Source: Arenibaculum pallidiluteum (lineage in GTDB: Bacteria; Pseudomonadota; Alphaproteobacteria; Azospirillales; Azospirillaceae). From it: a DNA stretch of 64,000 nucleotides. The stretch is from positions 293,884 to 357,883 of the forward strand of contig NZ_JAFIQU010000003.1 in the NCBI RefSeq assembly GCF_017355985.1, written 5' to 3'. Positions 41,193 to 49,785 of the stretch are shown here, in pieces. Within the stretch, counting starts at the first letter, position 1. Every line of letters starts with the position of its first letter. The notes beneath the pieces were generated by a model. That model saw nothing but the letters and a program-made list of their open reading frames with translations. It had not been told where the DNA came from and searched no databases. A program made the position numbers and the translations under genes.

Positions 41193-42131
41193 ATGCTGCT
41201 GAGAAGCCGAACCGCCTCCCAGGCGAGGGAGAGCGAGGTTACGCCGCGGAATCTCGTCCTGTCGCGTCGAACGGCCCTCGCCGGCGCAGCCGCCGCCTTC
41301 GCCGTGGGAGGGATCCCGTCGATGTCCGGGGCGGCGGGGCTCTCGTTCCAGACGACCGTACGTCCGAGGGATGAGAAGGCGGATCCGATCGCGCCGATGA
41401 AGTCGGCGACGACCTACAACAACTTCTACGAGTTCGGAACGGACAAGGCCGACCCGTCTCGGAACGCCAGGGCCCTTCGGACGCGCCCCTGGCAGGTCGC
41501 CGTCGACGGCGAGGTCGTCAAGCCGGCCACATTCGGGATCGAGGACCTTCTTGCCTTGCCGCTGGAGGAGCGGATCTACCGCCTGCGCTGCGTAGAGGCC
41601 TGGTCGATGGTGATCCCCTGGGTGGGATTCCCGCTCGCCGAGATCCTGAAGCGCGTGGAGCCGACGGGAAGCGCCAGATACGTCGCCTTCCAGACCCTGC
41701 ACGATCCCCAGCAGATGCCGGGTCAGCGCGGGCCGGTTCTGCAATGGCCGTATGTCGAGGGCCTGCGCCTCGACGAGGCACGGCATCCGCTGACCATCCT
41801 GGCCGTCGGCATGTATGGCGAGGTCCTGCCGAACCAGAACGGAGCGCCGATCCGCCTCGTCGTCCCTTGGAAGTACGGGTTCAAGTCGATCAAGTCGATC
41901 GTGCGCATCACGCTGACGCGGGACCAGCCGCCGACCGCCTGGAACCGGTCCCAGCCCAACGAGTACGGGTTCTACGCGAACGTGAATCCGGAGGTCGACC
42001 ACCCGCGCTGGAGCCAGGCGACCGAGCGGCGGGTCGGCGACTTCTTCCGCCGCAAGACGCTGCCGTTCAACGGCTATGCCGACGAGGTCGCCGGCCTCTA
42101 TGCCGGCATGGACCTGGGGAAGTACTTCTGA
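41193..42131 (+). CDS. msrP: Protein-methionine-sulfoxide reductase catalytic subunit MsrP
   Basis: This 312-residue molybdoenzyme has a Tat signal ([17 protein letters not shown]) and the YedY sulfite-oxidase-like fold. The molybdenum ligand Cys133 lies in [31 protein letters not shown]-type cofactor-binding segments follow. It repairs oxidised Met in periplasmic proteins with electrons from MsrQ. GGAGAGCAGGA precedes ATG 41193; upstream in-frame codons belong to the MFS region. msrQ follows with one base between stop and start. Confidence 0.95.
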   Translation: MLLRSRTASQARESEVTPRNLVLSRRTALAGAAAAFAVGGIPSMSGAAGLSFQTTVRPRDEKADPIAPMKSATTYNNFYEFGTDKADPSRNARALRTRPWQVAVDGEVVKPATFGIEDLLALPLEERIYRLRCVEAWSMVIPWVGFPLAEILKRVEPTGSARYVAFQTLHDPQQMPGQRGPVLQWPYVEGLRLDEARHPLTILAVGMYGEVLPNQNGAPIRLVVPWKYGFKSIKSIVRITLTRDQPPTAWNRSQPNEYGFYANVNPEVDHPRWSQATERRVGDFFRRKTLPFNGYADEVAGLYAGMDLGKYF

Positions 42132-42132
42132 C

Positions 42133-42789
42133 ATGGCTGCGGGCCTGAAGCCGGCGGCCACGAAGGCGCTGTCCTCGCGCTGGGCCAAGCCGGCCGTGTT
42201 CGCCGCGGCGCTGGCGCCGATGGTCTGGACAATCTGGCTGGCCGGCACCGGCGGCCTCGGCCCGGAGCCGATCGCCGAGGGGGTGCGGCAGAGCGGCCTG
42301 TGGGCCCTGCGATTCCTTCTGCTGGCGCTTGCCGTGACGCCCCTGCGCATCGTGACCGGCGTGTCGGCCTTGGCGCGGTTCCGACGCATGATCGGCCTGT
42401 TCGCCTTCTTCTACGCCCTGCTGCATGTCGCGACCTATGTCGGGATCGACCAGTTCTTCGACTGGGCGGCGGTCTGGAAGGACATCGTCAAGCGCCCCTA
42501 CATCACCGTCGGCATGGGAGCCTTCCTGGTCCTGTCCGCCCTCGCGGCGACATCGACCAATGGAATGGTCCGCCGACTCGGCGGCCGACGGTGGCGAACC
42601 CTGCACAGGTCCGTCTTCATCGCCGGAGCCGCCGGCTGCCTTCACTACTTCATGCTCGTCAAGGGCTGGCAGCCGTCCCCGCTGGTCTATTTCGGGATCC
42701 TGTCGGCGCTGCTGCTCGTGCGTGTCGCAAAGAGCGCCGGCTCACGCGCCGCGGTCGCCCGCGCCGGGATCATGCGGCACGCCGATTAG
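42133..42789 (+). CDS. msrQ: Heme-binding membrane subunit MsrQ
   Basis: This 218-residue membrane protein has five to six helices and conserved histidines in FYALLHVATYVGIDQ and LHRSVFIAGAAGCLHYFM, heme ligands of the MsrQ/YedZ family. It passes electrons from the quinone pool or flavins to MsrP. It starts one base after the msrP stop (ATG 42133), so it is coupled. An Arg-rich loop RLGGRRWRTLHR follows helix 4. Confidence 0.94.
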   Translation: MAAGLKPAATKALSSRWAKPAVFAAALAPMVWTIWLAGTGGLGPEPIAEGVRQSGLWALRFLLLALAVTPLRIVTGVSALARFRRMIGLFAFFYALLHVATYVGIDQFFDWAAVWKDIVKRPYITVGMGAFLVLSALAATSTNGMVRRLGGRRWRTLHRSVFIAGAAGCLHYFMLVKGWQPSPLVYFGILSALLLVRVAKSAGSRAAVARAGIMRHAD

Positions 42790-42834
42790 TCTCGCTGTGG
42801 GGCGCCCGGCGGGCCAGGAGCCCGAGGCCGTGGC

Positions 42835-43179
42835 TCAGGCGCCGCCGCCGGTGTCGCCGTGCGCGCCGAGAATGCGCAGGATCTGCACGCGTTCCGGTAG
42901 CTCGATCAGGAACTCCGGATCGCGCTCCAGATGATGGATGCGGGTGGGATCCTCGCCGGCGAAGCGGGACATGGCCTCTATGCTCTCCCAGTAGGAGATC
43001 GTGACGAATTCGGCCTCGTTCCCGCGGTCCTCGCGCAGGTGCTGGACGCCCAGCGCCTTCTCGACCAGCGGCTTGATTCCGTTCTCGTAGAGATAGGCCT
43101 CGTACTCCTCCGCGCGATCGAGCCGCGTGCGTCCCCGCCAGATCCGGGCGATCGTGGGACGTCTCGTTTGCTCGCCCAT
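42835..43179 (-). CDS. Antibiotic-biosynthesis-monooxygenase (ABM)-like protein
   Basis: This 114-residue protein has the alpha+beta barrel of ABM/heme-degrading monooxygenases. RIWRGRTRLDRAEEYEAYLY and EFVTISYWESIEAMSRFAGE are typical, and HHLERDPEFLIELPERVQIL ends the fold. GGAGGAG precedes ATG 43179. It stands alone between MsrQ and a small lipoprotein gene. The substrate is unknown. Confidence 0.8.
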   Translation of the reverse strand: MGEQTRRPTIARIWRGRTRLDRAEEYEAYLYENGIKPLVEKALGVQHLREDRGNEAEFVTISYWESIEAMSRFAGEDPTRIHHLERDPEFLIELPERVQILRILGAHGDTGGGA

Positions 43180-43310
43180 GAGCCATCTCCTCCGGTCGGC
43201 ATGCGGCCGCGTTGCGTTCGGGGTGCCACCCACGCGTGCCGGGCGGCGCGAAACTCCTGGCAGCTTCGCCCGGTTTGACCCTTGGATCAAACAATCGGGA
43301 GCATGCATCC

Positions 43311-43493
43311 ATGCGGAGCATTCGCCTACTTCCGCTCGCCGCCGCGATCATCGCACCGGTGACGCTCGCCGCCTGCGGTTCCGACAGCAAGGTGACCGAG
43401 CGGACCACCACCACGACCACGTCGCGCTCGGACGTCCTGCCGAGCGATCGCAGCGTCACCGTGGAGCGCACCACCAAGGTCGAGGAGGACTGA
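43311..43493 (+). CDS. Small lipoprotein, Thr/Arg-rich
   Basis: This 60-residue protein has a lipoprotein signal with lipobox LAAC (Cys22) and a mature tail of repeated Thr, Arg and Val (ERTTTTTTSRSDV, RTTKVEED). Such tails are seen in small alphaproteobacterial lipoproteins of unknown role. ATG 43311 gives the signal; upstream in-frame codons have no ribosome site. Confidence 0.65.
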   Translation: MRSIRLLPLAAAIIAPVTLAACGSDSKVTERTTTTTTSRSDVLPSDRSVTVERTTKVEED

Positions 43494-43533
43494 CCCCGCG
43501 GCTCCCTGGCTGTCCCCGGTCCGCGGCGGACCC

Positions 43534-44046
43534 TCAGCGGGCTGCGGCGCGGCCGGGGGCCGCCAGGGACATCAGCTGTCCCGGCGCGAACTCCGCCTCG
43601 GGCCGGAACTCGCCAGTCACCGCGCCATGGATCAGGTACCGGTCCAGCGTGCGCTCCGAGAGGATCAGCACGTCGCGCTGCTCCGCCGAGCGCTCGAGCT
43701 GCAGCTCGAGCTTCGCGAGGCGTCCGCCCAGCTCGGCATCGGCGAAGCGGGCGGCACGCAGCAGGTTCTCGCGGCTGACCGTATTCACGTAGGCCGAGAC
43801 CGGCGCCGTCTCGATCTGGATGATCCCGATCCGGCACCAGCCCTGCGTCATGGCCTGCCAGCGGAGCTCGCGCATGCGCTCCTCGCGGGTGCCGCCCTCC
43901 GGCATCTCGAGGCCGAGTTGAAGCCCTGCGACGAGCAGGTAGTCGTCATGGGCGCCCATCTGGTTGTCGAGCTGGATGATGCTCGTCGAGCGACCCTCGC
44001 CGGCGGGACGGAACCAGTAGCGGCGGGACGGAAGGTGTTTTGGCAT
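43534..44046 (-). CDS. Protein of unknown function, 170 residues
   Basis: No family is recognised. The N-terminus is basic (MPKHLPSRRYWFRPAGEGRS); the middle contains STSIIQLDNQMGAHDDYLLV and GWCRIGIIQIETAPVSAYVN, and the C-terminus has a helix rich in Arg, Leu and Glu. There is no signal peptide or membrane helix. High GC at third codon positions supports that it is a real gene. It ends near a short tail of low complexity before the window's envelope cluster. Confidence 0.6.
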   Translation of the reverse strand: MPKHLPSRRYWFRPAGEGRSTSIIQLDNQMGAHDDYLLVAGLQLGLEMPEGGTREERMRELRWQAMTQGWCRIGIIQIETAPVSAYVNTVSRENLLRAARFADAELGGRLAKLELQLERSAEQRDVLILSERTLDRYLIHGAVTGEFRPEAEFAPGQLMSLAAPGRAAAR

Positions 44047-44116
44047 CTGTGCTGTCGGATCCTGCGGGATTCACCGCAATGTGACCCGTGCCGGCCTCAC
44101 GAACAAGGGGCGCCTG

Positions 44117-45091
44117 CTATTTCCTGGCCGGCGGCGATTCGGCCTTTCCCGAGCGCGCCTTCGCGGCGGCCGCGGCCGAATTGGCGGAGCGCTTCTCCGG
44201 GGCGGGCGCGGCGGCCTTCGGCTTCGCGGGCGGGTGCCCGCCTGCGGTTGCGGTCTTCCTGGCGGAGGATGCCGGCCCGGCAGCGGGGGACGGGGCGTTC
44301 GCCAGGGCCGCGACCTCCGGTCCACCCTGGCGTGCGCCTGCCTGGGAGTGGGGCATCGGGTGCCGCCGGGCGATTCGCGCGGGCGCGGGTTTGCCCTGCA
44401 CCTGGCGGATCGACCAGGACGCGCGGTCGGGCTTCCCGTGCGCGATGATCGGCTGGAGCGCGGCCATGTACTTCTGGGTGGTGCTCGGAAGCTTCTTGTT
44501 CCCGGCGCGGATCTCGGCCGCACATCGCGCGCCGCAATTGTAGGCGGCGAGGAAAAGCGGCGCGCCGAACTCCTCGTACATCTCGCGGATAAGCGCCGTG
44601 CCGGCCATGACGTTGTCATAGGGATCCCCGGGATCCGGGCCGAGGTCGTACCGCGCCGCGAGCTGCCGGTAGGTTTCGGGCGCGAGCTGCATCAGCCCGA
44701 TCGTGCCTGAGGCGCCGCGAAGCGGCCGGCCGTTCAAGAAGGCGCGGCCGCCGCTCTCGTGCCGGATCACGGCGCGGATCCAATGCGGCGGAATGGAGAA
44801 GCGCTGGGACGCCTCGGCCACGATCAGGCCCCAGGGGTCGTTCGGGTCGGCAGGGGCGAGATCCCCGTCCGGCACTGGGAGGTCGAAGTCCGACAGGCGC
44901 GGGAGCGATGGTGGTGGGGACGCCGACGGGGCAGGAAGGAAGACCGGTGGATGCTCCGCTGCCATGGACGCGGAGGAGGAAAGGGCTCCGTCGTTTCGGG
45001 CTCCCGTCGCGCAGCCCGCGACCTGAAGGGCGAGCATGACGAGCAATGCTGCGGTGCCGGCGGATCCCGGCTGGATACGGTTGCTGGTCAT
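44117..45091 (-). CDS. Lytic transglycosylase lipoprotein with Ala/Lys/Pro-rich tail
   Basis: This 324-residue lipoprotein has lipobox VAGC (Cys27), a Pro/Ser-rich linker and an SLT domain (about residues 75-205). The catalytic Glu is in AVIRHESGGRAFL, with GLMQLAPETY, AYNCGARC and FGAPLFLAAYN as family motifs. The last 110 residues are disordered (Ala, Lys, Pro, Ser). It cleaves murein glycan strands from the periplasmic side of a membrane. Confidence 0.93.
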   Translation of the reverse strand: MTSNRIQPGSAGTAALLVMLALQVAGCATGARNDGALSSSASMAAEHPPVFLPAPSASPPPSLPRLSDFDLPVPDGDLAPADPNDPWGLIVAEASQRFSIPPHWIRAVIRHESGGRAFLNGRPLRGASGTIGLMQLAPETYRQLAARYDLGPDPGDPYDNVMAGTALIREMYEEFGAPLFLAAYNCGARCAAEIRAGNKKLPSTTQKYMAALQPIIAHGKPDRASWSIRQVQGKPAPARIARRHPMPHSQAGARQGGPEVAALANAPSPAAGPASSARKTATAGGHPPAKPKAAAPAPEKRSANSAAAAAKARSGKAESPPARK

Positions 45092-45189
45092 CCCCCCGGT
45101 CCGCGCAATCGCGCCCTAACCGAAAGGGGTAACCCCCATATGTGCCTGCGTCAAGGAAAGCCGCGCCGTGCCGCAGGCGGGCGCCGGTC

Positions 45190-45267
45190 TCAAGTCAGGC
45201 CGGCAAGCGATAGGATAGCCAGTACGACGACCACGACGCCGATGATGTAGAAGATGCTGCGCGCCAT
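45190..45267 (-). CDS. 25-residue membrane microprotein
   Basis: A short frame (ATG 45267) encodes M-A-R-S then a hydrophobic helix (FYIIGVVVVVLAILSLAGLT). GGAGAAG lies 7 bp upstream. Its size, composition and start resemble the small one-helix proteins found in many alphaproteobacteria. It is too short for most gene finders. Function is unknown. Confidence 0.55.
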   Translation of the reverse strand: MARSIFYIIGVVVVVLAILSLAGLT

Positions 45268-45493
45268 CTCGGCTTCTCCCATCAGGACAGTTCACGGTGG
45301 GAAAACACGCCCCCTTCGGTCGAGGTTCCTCCCGCGCGGCGGTCGGCCGTGGAACGGCACGCAGCGGTGCAGGACTGCAACATGGCGTCGCAGGGCTGCG
45401 CCGCCATGTTCTCCAAAAAGCCGCTTGATGTTCTCGAAACGTTCGATCAGGATCGGGCCATCGAGAGCATTCCCGACCCTGATGGAGGCGATC

Positions 45494-45589
45494 ATGTCCA
45501 TGCTGCGTTTCCTGCGCGACCTTGTCGGCCTAGTGGCACTCATGACGACGCTTTACGCGTGGACCCTGCTCGGGCAGATCGCCGCCTGA
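45494..45589 (+). CDS. 31-residue hydrophobic microprotein
   Basis: ATG 45494 with GGAGG 6 bp upstream encodes MSMLRFLRDLVGLVALMTTL then YAWTLLGQIAA. Two basic residues then a single helix fit a small inner-membrane protein. The other strand has an overlapping frame, but it lacks such features. Function unknown. Confidence 0.45.
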   Translation: MSMLRFLRDLVGLVALMTTLYAWTLLGQIAA

Positions 45590-45683
45590 ACCCTGCGGAA
45601 CTCCTGTCGCGTGCGGCGTGTTTGTGCCGCACGAAAGGGCGGCGCCTTCGGGATCATGCCGCCGGGACGCAAAAGGAGTTCTG

Positions 45684-46073
45684 ATGTTCCGGGATTGTTT
45701 CCTGACGGCGGCACGACGCGCGGTGCTCGCGTCCTCCGCCGTACTCGGGCTGGCCGCCTGCTCGAGCGACGTGCCGCCCCCCAACGCACAGCTCGGCGCC
45801 AGTTCGGCGGCCGTCGCCAGCGCCGAGCGTGCAGGTGCCCTCCAGTACGCTCCGGTCGAGCTTCAGACCGCCCGGGAGAAGCTGGGCCGCGCCCAGGCCG
45901 AAGCGCAGGGCGAACGCTACGTCGATGCGCGCCGCTGGGCCGAACAGGCCCAGGTCGATGCGGAACTCGCCGAGGCCCGCGCCGAGAACAAGGCGGCGCA
46001 GGAGGCCGTCCGCGCCGTGCAGCGTGACATCGACACGCTGCGGTCGGAACTGAACGGCCGTCCGGCCAGCTGA
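45684..46073 (+). CDS. DUF4398-like lipoprotein
   Basis: This 129-residue lipoprotein has lipobox LAAC (Cys26) and a mature helical region with repeats of Ala/Glu/Arg (ELQTAREKLGRAQAEAQGER, DAELAEARAENKAAQEAVRA). This helix pattern with YAPVELQTAREKL fits DUF4398. AAAAGGAG precedes ATG 45684. It lies 25 bp before the OmpA-like lipoprotein, whose N-terminal half has the same helix pattern, so they form an operon and may interact. Confidence 0.8.
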   Translation: MFRDCFLTAARRAVLASSAVLGLAACSSDVPPPNAQLGASSAAVASAERAGALQYAPVELQTAREKLGRAQAEAQGERYVDARRWAEQAQVDAELAEARAENKAAQEAVRAVQRDIDTLRSELNGRPAS

Positions 46074-46098
46074 GCGGCGAGATCCGAGGAGACATCCC

Positions 46099-46935
46099 AT
46101 GACGAGCCATTCCAAGGCTGCCCGATTCCTCCCCCTGGCGGTCTGCGCGGCCGCGCTGAGCGCCTGCGCCAGCGGGCCGCAGACCACGGCCGCGCTCGAA
46201 CAGGCCCAGGCCGAGTACCGTCTCGCGAGTACCGATCCCCGGGTGACCACGAACGCTCCGCTGGAGCTCCGCCGCGCCGAGGAAGCGCTAGTGAGCGCAC
46301 AGCAGGCCGCTGGCAGTGCGACCGAGATCGACCACCGCGCCTACCTCGCCCGGCAGCGCATCGCCATCGCCCGCGAGACGGCGGAGCTCAAGCAGGCCCG
46401 TGACCAGGTGGGCCAGGCGGACTCCCTGAGGGCGCAGTCGCTCCTGCAGACCCGAACCCAGCAGGTCCAGCAGGCGCAGGCGCGCGCGCAGTCACTAGAG
46501 CAGCAGGTCCGCGACCTGCAGGCGCAGCGCACCGACCGTGGAATCCTGGTGACGCTCGGCGACCTGCTGTTCGCCACCGGCCGCGCGAATCTGACGCCCG
46601 GCGCCGAGGCGCGCGTCGCGGAGGTCGCGCGCTTCCTTCAGGCGAATCCGGGCACGACCGCCCAGATCGAGGGACACACCGACAGCACCGGCAGCTCGCA
46701 GACGAACCTGCGTCTGTCGGAGGCACGCGCGGATTCCGTCCGGGATGCGCTGGTCCGCAACGGCATCGAGCCTCAGCGGCTGCAGGCCACCGGCTACGGT
46801 GCCGCGCGGCCCGTGTCGGACAACGGCAGCCAGTCCGGCCGGCAGGCGAACCGGCGCGTCGAGATCGTGATCACCGATCCCGAAGGTCGGGTGGCCGTGG
46901 CTCCGCCGGCACAGCAGCCCGTGCCGCTGCGCTGA
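46099..46935 (+). CDS. OmpA-family lipoprotein with DUF4398-like N-terminus
   Basis: This 278-residue protein has lipobox LSAC (Cys23), a coiled-coil Gln/Ala/Arg-rich region (about 25-145) and a C-terminal OmpA domain that binds peptidoglycan (LLFATGRANLTPGAEARVAE, GHTDSTGSSQTNLRLSEARA). ATGYGAARPVSDN and NRRVEIVI end the domain. A strong terminator follows. With the preceding lipoprotein it probably bridges outer membrane and cell wall. Confidence 0.92.
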   Translation: MTSHSKAARFLPLAVCAAALSACASGPQTTAALEQAQAEYRLASTDPRVTTNAPLELRRAEEALVSAQQAAGSATEIDHRAYLARQRIAIARETAELKQARDQVGQADSLRAQSLLQTRTQQVQQAQARAQSLEQQVRDLQAQRTDRGILVTLGDLLFATGRANLTPGAEARVAEVARFLQANPGTTAQIEGHTDSTGSSQTNLRLSEARADSVRDALVRNGIEPQRLQATGYGAARPVSDNGSQSGRQANRRVEIVITDPEGRVAVAPPAQQPVPLR

Positions 46936-46961
46936 GCCGATCCGCCGAGGGGAGGGAAAAG

Positions 46962-46995
46962 GAAAGGGCCGGGCATCGATATGCCCGGCCCTTTT
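46962..46995 (+). terminator. Rho-independent terminator after OmpA-like gene
   Basis: A 14-bp perfect stem (AAAGGGCCGGGCAT with ATGCCCGGCCCTTT, loop CGAT) is followed by a T. It lies 28 bp after the OmpA-like stop and ends before the convergent HTH gene, whose 3' end it may also serve. Confidence 0.8.
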
Positions 46996-47031
46996 CGGCT
47001 TAGGGGATTTCGCCCCGACGGTTGATCGGCG

Positions 47032-47838
47032 TCAGCGGCCGGGCGGGCGGCGTGCCGCCCGATGCGCCGGGATCGGGATCGGACGCTGGGCCTGTTCGTC
47101 GCGCCGCGTGGCCGAGATGTCGATCTCGATCCGCGCCAGCGCCTTCCGCAGCTCATGCACGCTGTCCGACAGCGTCTGGATCGACGCCTCGCCGGGCTGC
47201 TGGCGCCACGACCGGTACGCCAGAAGGCATGCGCGCGCGGTGTCCCGCAGCCTGGCCTCGACGGCGTCCACGGGCTCGCTGCTGCGGGCTCCAGGGGATG
47301 CCGGGGCAGCACCGCTCGCGGGAGCCTGCGGCTCTGGCTGGGGCTGTGCAGGCGCGGCTGCCTGCGCGGGCGGCTCGGGAGCCGGCGGGGCAGGGCGCGG
47401 CTCCGGCACGCGCAGGGTCGTGCGGGCCGGCCGCGGCGCGGCTGGCGCCGCGGGAGCAGCGGCGGGCGCAGGAGCGGCAGCCGCAGCCGAGGCCGGTGCG
47501 GCGGCGGGCGCAGGAGCGGCAGCCGCCGGAGCAGGCGTATCGGCCGGTGCCGCGGCTTCGGGCTGAGCCTGCGGGGCAGGCGCCGGCTCGCCGGCGGGTG
47601 CGGGCTGCGTTTCCGCCTGCACGCCGGCGGCTTCCGCCTTGCGCACGATGTACGAGATCGCACTGGGTGTGCAGTCGAACTCGCGGGCGATCGCCGTCAA
47701 GGTCGCTCCAGCGCGGTGGCGCTCAAGAATTTGAGGCCAGGCCGACTGCGGGATGCGTCCTCGACGCTTGGGCGATTCGCCCTCGTTGGATCCGGTGTTC
47801 GTAATGTCGCTCGGGTCCCAGATTGAATTCTGTGCCAT
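47032..47838 (-). CDS. HTH protein with Ala/Pro-rich linker and C-terminal helical domain
   Basis: This 268-residue protein starts with about 75 residues holding an HTH (PQILERHRAGATLTAIAREF, DCTPSAISYIVRKAEAAG), then about 110 residues of Ala/Pro low complexity, then an 80-residue helical domain (VEARLRDTARACLLAYRSW, SDSVHELRKALARIEIDISA). The linker includes a 26-bp exact DNA repeat. The ATG at 47838 is used since the upstream frame is non-conserved. The layout suggests a DNA-binding protein that tethers a partner. No family is named with confidence. Confidence 0.75.
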   Translation of the reverse strand: MAQNSIWDPSDITNTGSNEGESPKRRGRIPQSAWPQILERHRAGATLTAIAREFDCTPSAISYIVRKAEAAGVQAETQPAPAGEPAPAPQAQPEAAAPADTPAPAAAAPAPAAAPASAAAAAPAPAAAPAAPAAPRPARTTLRVPEPRPAPPAPEPPAQAAAPAQPQPEPQAPASGAAPASPGARSSEPVDAVEARLRDTARACLLAYRSWRQQPGEASIQTLSDSVHELRKALARIEIDISATRRDEQAQRPIPIPAHRAARRPPGR

Positions 47839-48233
47839 GCTTTTTGTCGTCGTTCGGAAGTCAGCGGCGCGAAGCAGGACGTCCGCACGGACGACTGCGA
47901 AGTTGCTGCCACGGCATGGTGTGGATGGAAGCGTCGCTGACCAATATTGGCGATGCGCGACGCGAACGCCAGCGATAGTTTTCGCAAACGCCCATTTCCC
48001 GCCACAGGTCCGCCTTGCGCGCGCCTCGTCCCATGCCCGTATCATACAGTTGCGCTGACGCCGCAGCATTCCGCCCGGGGGCGGGGATCGGAGGCGGACC
48101 ATCCGCCGGAGGTCCCAACAAGAAACGGAAGAGCAGGCCCGGTCGTTGCAGTCGTGCCTGAATGCGTTGAACGGAACGGCGCCGCCTCCGTTTCTGAATT
48201 CAGTTGGCAGCAAGTCGTACCCGGAGGAAGAGG
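47839..48233. other. 395-bp divergent gap
   Basis: No further gene is supported here. It separates the HTH protein (minus) from the DegP-like protease (plus). A candidate EcfG-like promoter lies at 48168-48192 on the plus strand. A GGCGGACCATCCGCC hairpin (48091-48105) is also visible. Confidence 0.5.
48168..48192 (+). promoter_or_regulatory. Candidate EcfG-like promoter for the DegP-like gene
   Basis: TGAAC (48168-48172), a 16-bp spacer and CGTT (48189-48192) resemble the alphaproteobacterial EcfG consensus GGAAC-N16/17-CGTT, with one mismatch. It lies 42 bp before the protease start. General-stress control of this gene would fit, but the evidence is only positional. Confidence 0.3.
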
Positions 48234-49718
48234 ATGCCCGTGACTGGTTTCCGTGGGCTTGGGGTGCCGGGGCGTGCGCTGCTGGCTGCGGCGGCGCTCG
48301 GCATCGGGCTGAGTGCCCAGCCGTCGCGCGCCGCGGAGGCGCCGGCCACTTTCGCGGATTTGGTCGAGACGGCGCTGCCCGCCGTCGTGAACATCTCGAC
48401 CACGCAGCGCGCCACGCCGGCACAGGCGGCGCCGGACCCGTCGGACCTGCCGCCGGGATCGCCTTTCGAGGAGTTCTTCCGCCGCTACCGGGAGGCGCCG
48501 GGCGAGAGTGCACCGCAGCAGCCCCAGCACGCGATGGGATCCGGTTTCATCATCGATCCCTCGGGTCTCGTGGTTACCAACAACCATGTGATCGAAGGCG
48601 CGGAGAAGGTGCAGATCATCCTGCAGGACGAGCGTGTCCTGGAGGCCGAGATCGTCGGCGCCGACGGCGCGACGGACCTTGCGCTGCTGCGCGTGCGGTC
48701 CGAATCGCCCCTGCCGGCGGTGCGCTGGGGTGATTCGCGCGGCCTGAGGGTCGGCGACTGGCTCGTCGCGATCGGCAATCCCTTCGGGCTCGGCGGTACG
48801 GTGACCTCGGGAATCCTGTCGGCGCGGGCCCGCGACATTCAGCAGGGCCCCTATGACGAGTATCTGCAGACCGATGCCGCCATCAACCGCGGCAATTCCG
48901 GCGGTCCGCTTTTCAACATGCGCGGCGAGGTGATCGGCATCAACACGGCTATCTTCTCGCCGACCGGCGGATCGGTGGGCATCGGCTTCGCCGTGCCGGC
49001 CGACCTGGCCCGGCCGGTGATCGAGCAGATCCAGGAATTCGGCAGGCCTCGGCGCGGGTGGCTTGGCGTGCAGGTGCAGCCGGTGACGCCGGACATCGCC
49101 GAGAGCCTGTCCCTGGCCTCGCCGCATGGTGCGCTGGTCACCAATGTCACGCCGGGCGGCCCGGCCGAGCGGAGCGGCCTCCGCCAGGGCGACGTGGTGG
49201 TCTCCTTCGACGGGAAGCCGATCCGCGAGATGCGCGAGCTGCCGCGGAACGTGGCGGCATCGCCGATCGGCCGCGAGGTCGCCGTCGAGGTCGTCCGAGA
49301 CGGCGGCCGTCAGAACCTGCGCGTGGTCCTGGGGGATCTCGACGAGGCGCAACGCGTGGCCGCCGTCGCCCCGTCGCCCGCGCAGGAGCCTGCGCCCGAC
49401 AGCGCTGAGCGCACGCTGGGGCTGGCGCTGTCGCAGCTCGACACCGGGACGCGCGAGGCCTTCGACGTGCCGGCCGATGTGGACGGGGTCGTCGTTACCG
49501 AGGCCGAGGGCAATTCGCCTGCCGCCGACAAGGGCATCGCAGCCGGCGACGTCATCGTCGAGGTCCAGCAGGAGCGCGTCGTGCGCCCCGAGGACGTTGC
49601 GCGCCGCGTCGAGGAGGCGCGCCGCAGCGGCCGAGGCTCTGTCCTGATGCTGCTCAACCGCGGCGGCGATCTGCGCTACGTCCCGGTTCCGGTGGAAGGC
49701 GGGCGCGGGGGCGGCTGA
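48234..49718 (+). CDS. DegP/DegQ-family periplasmic serine protease
   Basis: This 494-residue HtrA protease has a signal peptide cleaved near AEAPATF, a trypsin-like domain with triad His118 (TNNHVIEGA), Asp148 (TDLALLRV) and Ser222 (RGNSGGPLFN), and two PDZ domains (about 280-370 and 390-485). It degrades or refolds damaged periplasmic proteins. GGAGGAAGAGG precedes ATG 48234. The gene is divergent from the HTH protein. Confidence 0.95.
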   Translation: MPVTGFRGLGVPGRALLAAAALGIGLSAQPSRAAEAPATFADLVETALPAVVNISTTQRATPAQAAPDPSDLPPGSPFEEFFRRYREAPGESAPQQPQHAMGSGFIIDPSGLVVTNNHVIEGAEKVQIILQDERVLEAEIVGADGATDLALLRVRSESPLPAVRWGDSRGLRVGDWLVAIGNPFGLGGTVTSGILSARARDIQQGPYDEYLQTDAAINRGNSGGPLFNMRGEVIGINTAIFSPTGGSVGIGFAVPADLARPVIEQIQEFGRPRRGWLGVQVQPVTPDIAESLSLASPHGALVTNVTPGGPAERSGLRQGDVVVSFDGKPIREMRELPRNVAASPIGREVAVEVVRDGGRQNLRVVLGDLDEAQRVAAVAPSPAQEPAPDSAERTLGLALSQLDTGTREAFDVPADVDGVVVTEAEGNSPAADKGIAAGDVIVEVQQERVVRPEDVARRVEEARRSGRGSVLMLLNRGGDLRYVPVPVEGGRGGG

Positions 49719-49785
49719 GGCCGCGCGCCACGCCCGCGCTTCACACGCGGCGCCCCGCGCTGCCTTGCCGCCCCGGCGCCCGGTT

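Noticed and set aside
47459-47526. Repeat pair as a mobile or CRISPR-like element
   Set aside because: It is in frame within an Ala/Pro coding linker.
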